Source: Pseudomonadota bacterium
Lineage (GTDB): Bacteria > Pseudomonadota > Alphaproteobacteria > Rhizobiales > Beijerinckiaceae
Length of the DNA: 5,736 nt
Reading direction: 5' to 3'
Assembly (NCBI GenBank): GCA_023422485.1
Contig: JAGTAM010000485.1
Location: forward strand, 1 to 5,736
Made by a program: the position numbers and the translations under genes. The notes under the pieces were generated by a model. The model worked only from the letters and a program-made list of their open reading frames with translations. It had not been told where the DNA came from and searched no databases. Of this stretch, positions 1-5,591 are shown one piece after another (the stretch's first letter is position 1; each line of letters starts with the position of its first letter).

Positions 1-573
1 GTGGCCGCCCGCCACTCCTTCGCGGCGATGCTGCCGCCGCGCTACCGCGAGAAGGTGGAATTCTACGATCCCTCCCGGATCACCGCCGCCGCGAGTCTGG
101 AGGAGAACCTGCTGTTCGGGCGCATCACGCAAGGCGAGGCGGGTGCCGAGGCGCGGGTGCGCGCCCTGGTGCGCCGGGTGCTCGCCGAGCAGGGGCTGGA
201 GCCGACCGTCTACCGGCTCGGCCTCGCGGCGCGGATCGAGGCCGGCGTCGTGGTCGCCGGCCAGGGCCAGCGCGCGGTGCTGGGGGAGGGCGCCCTCGGT
301 CCGCGCGAGCGGGTGGCGATCGAGTTCGTCCGCTGCCTCGTGCGCCGCCCGGACATCCTCGTGGTCGGCCTCTCGCTCGACGACCGCAAGCCCGACGAGA
401 TCACCGCCCGAATCGAACGCCTGCGGGCGCTGCGCGCGGGAGCCTCCCTCATCGTCTGCCTGCCCGACGAGGCTACCCTCGACCGGCAGGCGCCGTTCGA
501 CGCCGTACTGCGGGTGGAGCGCAACACCGTGGTGACGGGCGATCCGCAGGAAACCGAAGCGGTCCCCGCCTGA
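1..573 (+). CDS. ABC transporter ATP-binding region, C-terminal part, degenerate (partial at 5' end)
   Basis: The reading frame is open from the first base, so the gene probably begins upstream; the GTG at position 1 may be an internal Val codon. The 190 visible residues resemble the second half of an exporter-type nucleotide-binding domain. The segment YDPSRITAAASLEENLLFGR (residues 22-41) looks like the stretch after the Q-loop. LGPRERVAIEFVRCLVRRPDIL (99-120) lines up with the signature motif, the following helix and the start of Walker B. Walker A would lie upstream and is not visible. Several key residues appear lost: the signature has no LSGG-like core, the Walker B Asp-Glu position reads VVGLS (121-125), and the switch-His region reads IVCLPD (151-156). 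What is left suggests a weakly active or inactive ATPase site, perhaps one half of an asymmetric transporter. The substrate cannot be told. The family call is fairly sure; the loss of catalysis is inferred from motif reading only. Confidence 0.65.
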   Translation: MAARHSFAAMLPPRYREKVEFYDPSRITAAASLEENLLFGRITQGEAGAEARVRALVRRVLAEQGLEPTVYRLGLAARIEAGVVVAGQGQRAVLGEGALGPRERVAIEFVRCLVRRPDILVVGLSLDDRKPDEITARIERLRALRAGASLIVCLPDEATLDRQAPFDAVLRVERNTVVTGDPQETEAVPA

Positions 574-587
574 GCGCTTCCGTTTCC
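549..587. repeat. Inverted repeat spanning the stop codon of the ABC-type gene
   Basis: Arms 549-561 (GGAAACCGAAGCG) and 575-587 (CGCTTCCGTTTCC) pair at 12 of 13 positions, with a C-C mismatch at 555/581 and a 13-base loop. The stop codon TGA (571-573) sits in the loop. A second, weaker hairpin follows at 597-612 (GCCCCAA, loop AGC, TTGGGC, with one bulged C). Neither is followed by a run of T, so a classical intrinsic terminator is not supported. The pair could be a factor-assisted 3' end, an mRNA-stabilising structure, or a copy of a dispersed palindromic repeat. The pairing is seen directly; the role is inferred. Confidence 0.45.
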
Positions 588-674
588 CGCAAAACCGCCC
601 CAAAGCTTGGGCACGATCCGATTCCGTCGCCCTTGGGCGCCGCCGGTCGAACCCGGCCTCAATCGAGACGGTGC

Positions 675-1895
675 ATGTCCTCCCCGAACGGATCCCGACG
701 CCTTGAGAGGTTTTGCCTGCGCACCCTCGTATCGGCCGTGATCGGGCTGCTGTTCGTCTCCGCCTCGAACACCCTCGCCCTGGCCGACAAGGCGAACGCG
801 CCGATCCCGGCCGCGACCCTGGCGCTGATGGCGGCACGCGGCACCGATGCCGCCTCGCCGATCGTGCTGCGGGCCTACAAGAAGGAAGCCGAGATCGAGG
901 TCTGGAAGCGCAACGCCGCCGGCCGCTACGTGCCGATCAAGACCTATCCGATCTGCCGCTGGTCCGGTCAGCTCGGGCCGAAGACCAAGACCGGCGACCG
1001 GCAGACGCCGGAGGGGTTCTACACCGTGGCCAAGAGCCAGATGAACCCGAACTCGCGCTACTACCTCTCCTTCGACGTCGGCTACCCCAACGCCTACGAC
1101 CGGGCGCACGGCTCCACCGGCTCGGCGGTGATGGTCCACGGCGTCTGCTCCTCCATGGGCTGCTTCGCCATGACGGATGCCGTGGCAGGAGAACTGTTTT
1201 CCATCGCCCGCGAGGCATTCTCCGGCGGGCAGCGCGCGTTTCAGTTCCAGTCCTTCCCGTTCCGCATGACCGCCGCGAACATGGCCCGGCACCGCACAGA
1301 CCCAAACATCGCCTTCTGGCGCCAGTTGAAGCAGGGCTCCGACCGCTTCGAGGCGACGGGTGAGGAACCGGTCGTGAGCATCTCGGGCGGGCGCTACACC
1401 TTCGCGCCCTCATCCGATCCGGCCAAGGAGGCGGCCTTCACAGCCCTGCACAAGGACGAGACCGACCGAATCGCCGCCCTGGTGGAGGAGGGCGCGGCGG
1501 CCGTGCGGACGACCTATTCCGATGGCGGGCAGCACGCCTTCTGGGCCGCGCGGATCCGCCAGGGATTTCCGGTGGGCGACATCAGCCGGCCCGAAGCCCT
1601 GGCCTATGCCGGCCAGGAGGTGGTGCTGATCCCCGCCCGCCGCCGTCCGCCCCCGCGGCTGCCCGTGCCGGACGCGGTCTGGGCCGCCTGGATCGGCCCG
1701 GAGAGCCCGTCTCTCGCGATGCGGACGGCGGATTTCGTGCCGCCCTACGAGGCCGCGCCAGACCGCTTCACGGCCCGTGTCGTGCACTACGCGCAGTCAT
1801 GGCCGAGCCTGGCTCGTGCCGCCATCGAGGCGGAAATTCCGCCGCCCGATTTCACACCGTCACAACCTTCGATTGAGAAGGTGGCGCAGCGCTGA
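675..1895 (+). CDS. Exported L,D-transpeptidase-fold (YkuD/YafK-like) murein enzyme with C-terminal extension
   Basis: This 406-residue protein carries a YkuD catalytic domain. Its motif HGVCSSMGCFAM (residues 155-166) gives catalytic His155 and nucleophile Cys163, and the GCxAMTD form is typical of the YafK (DpaA/LdtF) branch. GDRQTPEGFY (107-116) and the later FPFRMT and FW segments (Phe214-Trp215) also match that branch. The N-terminus has basic residues, a hydrophobic core (about 17-31) and an AxA site, giving predicted Sec cleavage after Ala37 and a periplasmic location. Enzymes of this fold make or break bonds at meso-diaminopimelate in peptidoglycan; E. coli YafK detaches Braun lipoprotein from murein. 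The ATG at 675 is chosen because the signal peptide begins directly there and a weak GAGACGG lies just upstream; a TTG at 633 would add 14 residues ahead of the signal. E. coli YafK is about 246 residues, so residues from about 245 onward are extra. They include a basic proline-rich stretch, RRRPPPRLPVP (322-332). Class is well supported; whether it acts as transpeptidase or hydrolase is not. Confidence 0.87.
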   Translation: MSSPNGSRRLERFCLRTLVSAVIGLLFVSASNTLALADKANAPIPAATLALMAARGTDAASPIVLRAYKKEAEIEVWKRNAAGRYVPIKTYPICRWSGQLGPKTKTGDRQTPEGFYTVAKSQMNPNSRYYLSFDVGYPNAYDRAHGSTGSAVMVHGVCSSMGCFAMTDAVAGELFSIAREAFSGGQRAFQFQSFPFRMTAANMARHRTDPNIAFWRQLKQGSDRFEATGEEPVVSISGGRYTFAPSSDPAKEAAFTALHKDETDRIAALVEEGAAAVRTTYSDGGQHAFWAARIRQGFPVGDISRPEALAYAGQEVVLIPARRRPPPRLPVPDAVWAAWIGPESPSLAMRTADFVPPYEAAPDRFTARVVHYAQSWPSLARAAIEAEIPPPDFTPSQPSIEKVAQR

Positions 1896-1916
1896 CCTGG
1901 ATCTCCTCAAAACGGC

Positions 1917-1934
1917 GTGTGCGAGCACGCACAC
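1917..1934. terminator. Perfect 7-bp stem-loop 21 bases after the YafK-like gene
   Basis: GTGTGCG (1917-1923) pairs perfectly with CGCACAC (1928-1934) around the loop AGCA. It begins 21 bases after the stop codon at 1893-1895, a usual position for a 3'-end structure. No T-run follows (next bases are AGACCC), so termination here would need Rho or another factor. It may instead be just a stable 3' end. I saw no convincing -35/-10 pair in the rest of the spacer (1935-2052) before the next gene. Confidence 0.35.
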
Positions 1935-2052
1935 AGACCCGAATGGCGGGGCCCCATCTCAGCACTGTACACTCCGTGCCCGAAGAGGGGCCGAAGGACA
2001 GCCGCGAAAACGTGCGCGGATGCGCACTGCGGCGCCACTGCTACCCGAGAAA

Positions 2053-2089
2053 GCCCGGCATGAAACCGGGCATTGGTGCCGATCGATGA
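2053..2089 (+). promoter_or_regulatory. Leader hairpin and possible 9-codon mini-ORF overlapping the hydrolase start
   Basis: GCCCGG (2053-2058) pairs with CCGGGC (2066-2071) across a 7-base loop, ending 14 bases before the hydrolase ATG. An ATG at 2060-2062 sits in this loop and opens a nine-codon frame, MKPGIGADR, whose TGA (2087-2089) overlaps the hydrolase start as ATGA. That layout would allow translational coupling, which might matter because the hydrolase has no good Shine-Dalgarno of its own. The mini-ORF also has only a weak purine stretch (GAGAAAG) ahead of it, so this may be chance in GC-rich DNA. Confidence 0.25.
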
Positions 2090-2991
2090 CCCTGCCATAT
2101 CCAGCCAAGGACGACGCCCTCGTCCTGCGTTTCTGGGGCGTACGCGGCTCCACGCCGGTCAGCGGCCCCGAGACCGCCGAGTTCGGCGGCAATACGCCGT
2201 GCCTGGAGATCCGCTGCGGGGATCGCCTGTTCGTCATCGATGCCGGCTCCGGGCTCGGTGCCTTCGGGCGCAGCTGCCGAGAGTCGCTGCCGCAGGACAT
2301 CGACCTTCTGTTCAGCCACCTCCATCTCGACCACACGGCCGGCCTGCCCTTCTTCAAGCCGGCCGTGATGAACTGCGGCTACACGATCCACACCTATTGC
2401 GGGAATCTCGACGGCGCCAGCGCGCAGGACGCGCTCGACCGGCTGTTCTCGCCGCCGCTGTTTCCGGTGACCCTCGACGTGCTGCCCTGCACCTTCAAGC
2501 ATCACGGCTTCAAGGCGGGCGAGCCGCTGACCTTCGCCGACGGCATCCGCGTCGATACGATCCTGCTCGACCATCCGCAGGGCTCGACGGGCTACCGCTT
2601 CGATCACGGCGGAAAGCGCCTCTGCATCATCAGCGACATCGAGCACGGCACGAACTGGCCCGATCCGGAGCTGTGCCGCTTCGTCGAGGGGGCCGACCTC
2701 CTCGTCTATGACGTCATGTTCACCGAGGGCGAGTATCCCTGCTGCAAGGGCTGGGGCCACTCGACCTGGCAGAAGGGTGTCGAGCTGGCCAAGGGAGCAG
2801 GGGTCAAGGCGCTCGGCATCATCCACCTGCACCCGGCCCATTCCGACGTGCAGTTGCGCAAAGTCGAGGCCGAGATGCAGGCCGAGATGCCGACCGCCTT
2901 CATCGCCCGCGAGCGCCAGTCGATCGAGGTGGGTCGCCCCCTCATTGGCCTCGCCGAGCCGCCGATGCTGGCCTTGGCCCGGCGGGCCTGA
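2086..2991 (+). CDS. MBL-fold metallo-hydrolase (PhnP/COG1235-like)
   Basis: This 301-residue protein is a metallo-beta-lactamase-fold hydrolase with no signal peptide, so probably cytosolic. The signature HLHLDH (residues 78-83) supplies His78, His80, Asp82 and His83. Further likely metal ligands are His163 (LLDHPQGSTGY), Asp184 (IISDIEH) and His247 (GIIHLHPAH), giving a complete two-metal site. The N-terminal block RFWGVRGSTPVSGPE and the GGNTPCLEI strand are typical of the branch related to PhnP and RNase Z-like phosphodiesterases, so a phosphodiester or cyclic-phosphate substrate is possible but unproven. It has ten Cys residues, including adjacent Cys219-Cys220 just before a Gly-His (His225), which is many for this length. 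The ATG at 2086 places the conserved domain about a dozen residues from the N-terminus. The same frame stays open far upstream (to 1777), but that stretch is Arg-rich and domain-free, and overlaps the preceding gene. No neighbour points to a pathway. Confidence 0.88.
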   Translation: MTLPYPAKDDALVLRFWGVRGSTPVSGPETAEFGGNTPCLEIRCGDRLFVIDAGSGLGAFGRSCRESLPQDIDLLFSHLHLDHTAGLPFFKPAVMNCGYTIHTYCGNLDGASAQDALDRLFSPPLFPVTLDVLPCTFKHHGFKAGEPLTFADGIRVDTILLDHPQGSTGYRFDHGGKRLCIISDIEHGTNWPDPELCRFVEGADLLVYDVMFTEGEYPCCKGWGHSTWQKGVELAKGAGVKALGIIHLHPAHSDVQLRKVEAEMQAEMPTAFIARERQSIEVGRPLIGLAEPPMLALARRA

Positions 2992-3226
2992 GGGGCCTCC
3001 GAGGCCGTCGGGAAACCACGCGTGCTTTGCGATCGCTCCGCGTCGGTCCCATCGTCACGCCAGACCGTTGCGACCCCGTGATCCGATCGGGTTGGATCAA
3101 GCACGGGTCGGGCCCGCCACGCTTCCTCACCGCACGTCCCAAAGCCGGATGAAGCAAGGCCCACCCGGCATGCCGGGTGGGCCTCTTGTCGGACCATCCT
3201 CCCGCGAACGGGGCGGGCTGCCGAAC
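2992..3226. other. Convergent intergenic spacer
   Basis: This spacer lies between the 3' ends of the hydrolase (plus strand) and the permease (minus strand). Just after the hydrolase stop there is a small 5-bp hairpin, GGCCT (2994-2998) with AGGCC (3002-3006), too weak to call a terminator alone. The only strong element is the 28-base palindrome described separately. I see no credible small gene or RNA gene in the remainder. Confidence 0.6.
3157..3184. terminator. Perfect 28-base palindrome, likely bidirectional terminator
   Basis: AGGCCCACCCGGCA (3157-3170) is followed directly by its exact reverse complement (3171-3184). As RNA it would form about 12 GC-rich pairs closed by a four-base CATG loop, from either strand. 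On the plus strand it is followed by CTTGTC, and on the minus strand by TGCTTC, so T-tracts are weak on both sides. It lies 165 bases after the hydrolase and 42 bases past the permease stop, as expected for a shared terminator of convergent genes. A palindromic protein-binding site is a less likely alternative. Confidence 0.6.
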
Positions 3227-4717
3227 TCACATCGCCGACGTCGCGCCCGCGCCCTCCTCGCGGCCGATGCGGCTGTGCTTGCGGCTCCAGGCGAAGTAGA
3301 TCACGAGGCCGATCGCCAGCCAGATGATGAGGCGCAACCAGGTGTCGCCGTCGAGCGAGAGCATCATGGCGAGGCAGAACAGGGCGCCGAGGATCGGCAC
3401 GAACGGCACCAGCGGCGTGCGGTAGGCGCGCGGGGCGTCGGGCTGGGTGCGGCGCAGGATGATCACGCCGGCGCAGACGAGGATGAAGGCGAGCAGGGTG
3501 CCGATGCTGGTCATGTGGCCGAGCTGCGAGATCGGCAGGAAGCCGCCGAGCGCGCTGGTGAACACCATGAAGAACAGGTTCGAGCGGTAGGGCGTCTTCC
3601 ATTTCGGGTGGATCGCCGAGAAGAAGCCCGGCAGGAGCCGGTCCTTCGACATCGAGTAGAACACCCGGCTCTGGCCCAGCAGCAGCACGAGGATCACGGT
3701 CGAGAAGCCGCAGATCACGCCGAAGGTGACGAGGCTCTTCAGCCACGGATAGGGGGTCGCGGCGATCGCGGTGTTCACCGGGGCGGCGTCGCCCCGCATG
3801 GCGTCGTAGTGGACGAGGCCGGTCAGCACGCCCGCAAACGCGATGTAGAGCGCCGTGCAGATCGCGAGCGAGCCGAGGATGCCGATCATCATGTTGCGCT
3901 GGGGGTTCTTGGCCTCCTGCGCCGCGGTCGAGACCGCGTCGAAACCGACATAGGCGAAGAACACTACGCCGGCCGCCCTCATCACGCCGCTCCAGCCATA
4001 TTCGCCGAAGGTGCCGGTATTGGCCGGCAGGAAGGGGTCGTAGTTCTGGGCCTTGATGTAGAACAGGCCGACCCCGATCACCGTGATCACCACAGCGAGC
4101 TTGATCACCACCACCACGCCGTTGACGCGCGCCGAGGAGCGGATGCCGATGATGAGCAGCGCCGAGGTCAGAACCACGATCAGGATCGCAGGCAGGTTGA
4201 CGAGGCCGTGCGCCATCGTGCCGTCGGCAAGCTGGTAGGTCTCGAAAGGCGAGTGCACCAGGGAACCGGGCAGGTTGATCCCGAGCGTATCGCGCAGGAA
4301 GCGTGTGACGTAGCGCGACCAGCTCACCGAGACGGTGGCGGCGCCGACCGCGTATTCGAGCACGAGATCCCAGCCGATGATCCAGGCGATGAACTCGCCC
4401 ATCGTGGCGTAGGTGTAGGTGTAGGCCGAGCCCGCGACCGGGATCATGCCGGCCAATTCGCTGTAGCACATGCCGGCGAGCGCGCAGCCGATGGCGGCGA
4501 TGGCAAACGAGAGCGTCACGGCCGGGCCCGCATGCTCGGCGGCGGCGATGCCGGTGAGCGAGAACAGGCCGGCTCCGATCACCGCGCCGATGCCGAGACC
4601 GACCAAGCTCCAGGGGCCGAGATGGCGTTCCAGCTTGTTTTCGCCGGATTCGGCGTCGGCGTTGAGCCGTTCCAGCGTCTTGATCCGAAAGAGATCACTC
4701 GCCAAGCCTGACGCCAT
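3227..4717 (-). CDS. Amino acid permease, APC superfamily (CAT-like)
   Basis: This 496-residue inner-membrane protein has about 12 hydrophobic segments and belongs to the amino acid-polyamine-organocation superfamily, closest by eye to the cationic amino acid transporter (YfnA/YhdG-like) branch. TM1 carries the substrate-backbone-binding motif GIGAVIGAGLF (42-52). TM6 contains FFAYVGFDAV (253-262), followed by the conserved loop EAKNPQRN (268-275). SRVFYSMSKDRLLP (about 340-353) is another family hallmark. It should couple amino acid uptake to H+ or Na+; the specific substrate cannot be read from sequence. The ATG at 4717 is preferred because GGTGAG (plus-strand 4724-4729) lies six bases upstream; another ATG at 4777 would add 20 non-hydrophobic residues with no family resemblance. 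The gene is preceded by a 163-base leader and stands apart from tenA, though a common transcript is possible. Length is normal for the family and nothing looks broken. Confidence 0.93.
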   Translation of the reverse strand: MASGLASDLFRIKTLERLNADAESGENKLERHLGPWSLVGLGIGAVIGAGLFSLTGIAAAEHAGPAVTLSFAIAAIGCALAGMCYSELAGMIPVAGSAYTYTYATMGEFIAWIIGWDLVLEYAVGAATVSVSWSRYVTRFLRDTLGINLPGSLVHSPFETYQLADGTMAHGLVNLPAILIVVLTSALLIIGIRSSARVNGVVVVIKLAVVITVIGVGLFYIKAQNYDPFLPANTGTFGEYGWSGVMRAAGVVFFAYVGFDAVSTAAQEAKNPQRNMMIGILGSLAICTALYIAFAGVLTGLVHYDAMRGDAAPVNTAIAATPYPWLKSLVTFGVICGFSTVILVLLLGQSRVFYSMSKDRLLPGFFSAIHPKWKTPYRSNLFFMVFTSALGGFLPISQLGHMTSIGTLLAFILVCAGVIILRRTQPDAPRAYRTPLVPFVPILGALFCLAMMLSLDGDTWLRLIIWLAIGLVIYFAWSRKHSRIGREEGAGATSAM

Positions 4718-4880
4718 ATCCGTCTCACCCCCCGTTGGCTGACCCCGCCCCCCGTGAGAGGGAAGGCACGGCGTCACATCTCATAGATCAACCGCGAAAC
4801 CGGCGTGCGCGCAACGGCCGGCTGCGACATGACCGTGCAAGGAAACGGCCAAGATGTCGCGATCCGCTGTCGGATTCGCG
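4718..4880 (-). promoter_or_regulatory. Permease leader region with inverted repeats
   Basis: This 163-base spacer between tenA and the permease should hold the permease promoter if it has its own. I found no convincing -35/-10 pair. Besides the hairpin next to tenA, there is a longer interrupted inverted repeat: GCGACAT (4824-4830) pairs with ATGTCGC (4854-4860), with an inner CCGT/ACGG pair. Its outer arm shares bases 4858-4860 with the tenA-side hairpin, so the two structures would compete. The permease ribosome-binding site GGTGAG is at 4724-4729. An attenuator-like role is only a guess. Confidence 0.3.
4858..4880 (-). terminator. Stem-loop immediately after the tenA stop codon
   Basis: Read on the minus strand, CGCGAATCCG follows the tenA stop directly, then loop ACAG, then CGGATCGCG. 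This forms a nine-pair GC-rich stem with one bulged base. It begins at the first base after the TGA (4881-4883). The following minus-strand bases (ACATCTTGG) are not a T-run, so it is either a weak or factor-dependent terminator or a 3'-protecting structure. Confidence 0.45.
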
Positions 4881-5564
4881 TCACAGCGGCCAGGAAACGT
4901 CGCGATAGGCCCCGTCCCAGAACCCGTATTCGAGGCGGGTGGCGTGGGCGTAGGCTGCGTGCATGCGCTCCCGCAGGAGGGGTGAGGCGTCCGCCGCGGC
5001 CTCGTCGGTCGCGGCGATCATCGCGGCCACCGCCTCGCCGAATTCCTCGCCGGCATAGGTGTCGATCCAGGCACGATAGGGATTGTCGGAGCCCGCGCGG
5101 GAGAAGATGTCGCGGCCGACCTCGGCATAGATCCAGAAACAGGGCAGGAGCGCCCCGAGCACGACTTCGTAGGGCTCGGCATAGGCCGTCGCGGTCAGCC
5201 ACGTGACGTAGTGGTCGCAAGGAGGCGAGAGGGGTGTGGCCGCAAAAGTTTGGGCGTCGATGCCGTAGGCCTGGAAGAAGCCGCCGTGTAGCGCGCGCTC
5301 GACCACGATGGCGGTCTCGGCGCCGCGGGCGAACTGCACGATCCGGTCGGGGTGCGGCGCCTTGGCGGCGGCGAGCGCCAGCGCCCGGCCGAAGCCGATC
5401 AGATAATGCGCATCCTGGACGATGTAGCGGCGGAAGCGCTCAGGGCTCAGCGCGCCCTCCGCCAGTTCCGCGTTGAACGGCATCGTCCGGATGGACTCGT
5501 AGGCCGCGAGATTGCGGGCCCAGGCTTCCTGCGTGAAGCGCCCGGCAGAGGTGGTGTCGGCCAA
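4881..5564 (-). CDS. tenA: TenA-family aminopyrimidine aminohydrolase (thiaminase II)
   Basis: This 227-residue cytosolic protein is a full-length TenA. The family hydrolyses 4-amino-5-aminomethyl-2-methylpyrimidine, a thiamin breakdown product, to the hydroxymethyl pyrimidine used in thiamin salvage, and can also cleave thiamin. The active-site residues known from Bacillus subtilis TenA all appear with a constant shift of +7: Asp51, Tyr54 (QDAHYL), Tyr119 (CDHYVTWL), nucleophile Cys142 (LLPCFWIYAEVG), Tyr170 (DTYAGEEF) and Glu212 (RLEYGFWDGAY). This is the classical Cys-type (TenA_C) enzyme. The start is TTG at 5564: a GGAG (plus-strand CTCC, 5573-5576) lies eight bases upstream, an in-frame stop at 5592-5594 rules out a longer protein, and the first ATG (codon 28) would remove the first helix. 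It lies 27 bases after a LuxR-type regulator gene on the same strand. No other thiamin gene and no TPP riboswitch is visible here. Confidence 0.93.
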   Translation of the reverse strand: MADTTSAGRFTQEAWARNLAAYESIRTMPFNAELAEGALSPERFRRYIVQDAHYLIGFGRALALAAAKAPHPDRIVQFARGAETAIVVERALHGGFFQAYGIDAQTFAATPLSPPCDHYVTWLTATAYAEPYEVVLGALLPCFWIYAEVGRDIFSRAGSDNPYRAWIDTYAGEEFGEAVAAMIAATDEAAADASPLLRERMHAAYAHATRLEYGFWDGAYRDVSWPL

Positions 5565-5591
5565 GAACGGCGCTCCGTTTTCGAGAAAGAA

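Noticed and set aside
210..1292. A 360-codon minus-strand frame across the ABC-type gene and the YafK-like gene.
   Set aside because: It is antisense to two frames with recognisable motifs and shows no domain itself.
1935..2052. A promoter with TACACT (1968-1973) as -10 box for the hydrolase.
   Set aside because: No -35-like sequence lies at the right distance (GGCGGG is there instead), so the match is likely chance.
1777..2085. N-terminal extension of the MBL hydrolase by about 103 residues.
   Set aside because: The stretch is Arg-rich without domain signal, overlaps the end of the YafK-like gene, and contains stem-loops typical of a spacer. The conserved domain fits a start at 2086.
2706..4469. 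A 587-codon minus-strand frame overlapping the permease in another frame.
   Set aside because: Its product is rich in Arg, Pro and His with no domain, and it runs through the permease coding region and into the antisense of the hydrolase.
2708..4711. A 667-codon open frame on the plus strand, antisense to the permease and overlapping the hydrolase.
   Set aside because: Its product is Arg/His/Asp-rich low-complexity sequence with no recognisable domain, whereas the opposite strand encodes a clear transporter. Long antisense frames are common in GC-rich DNA.
4718..4777. Earlier ATG for the permease at 4777.
   Set aside because: The added 20 residues are not family-like, and the strong GGTGAG site is correctly spaced for the ATG at 4717.
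5565..5591. TPP riboswitch or separate promoter directly before tenA.
   Set aside because: The gap is only 27 bases and contains just the ribosome-binding site.
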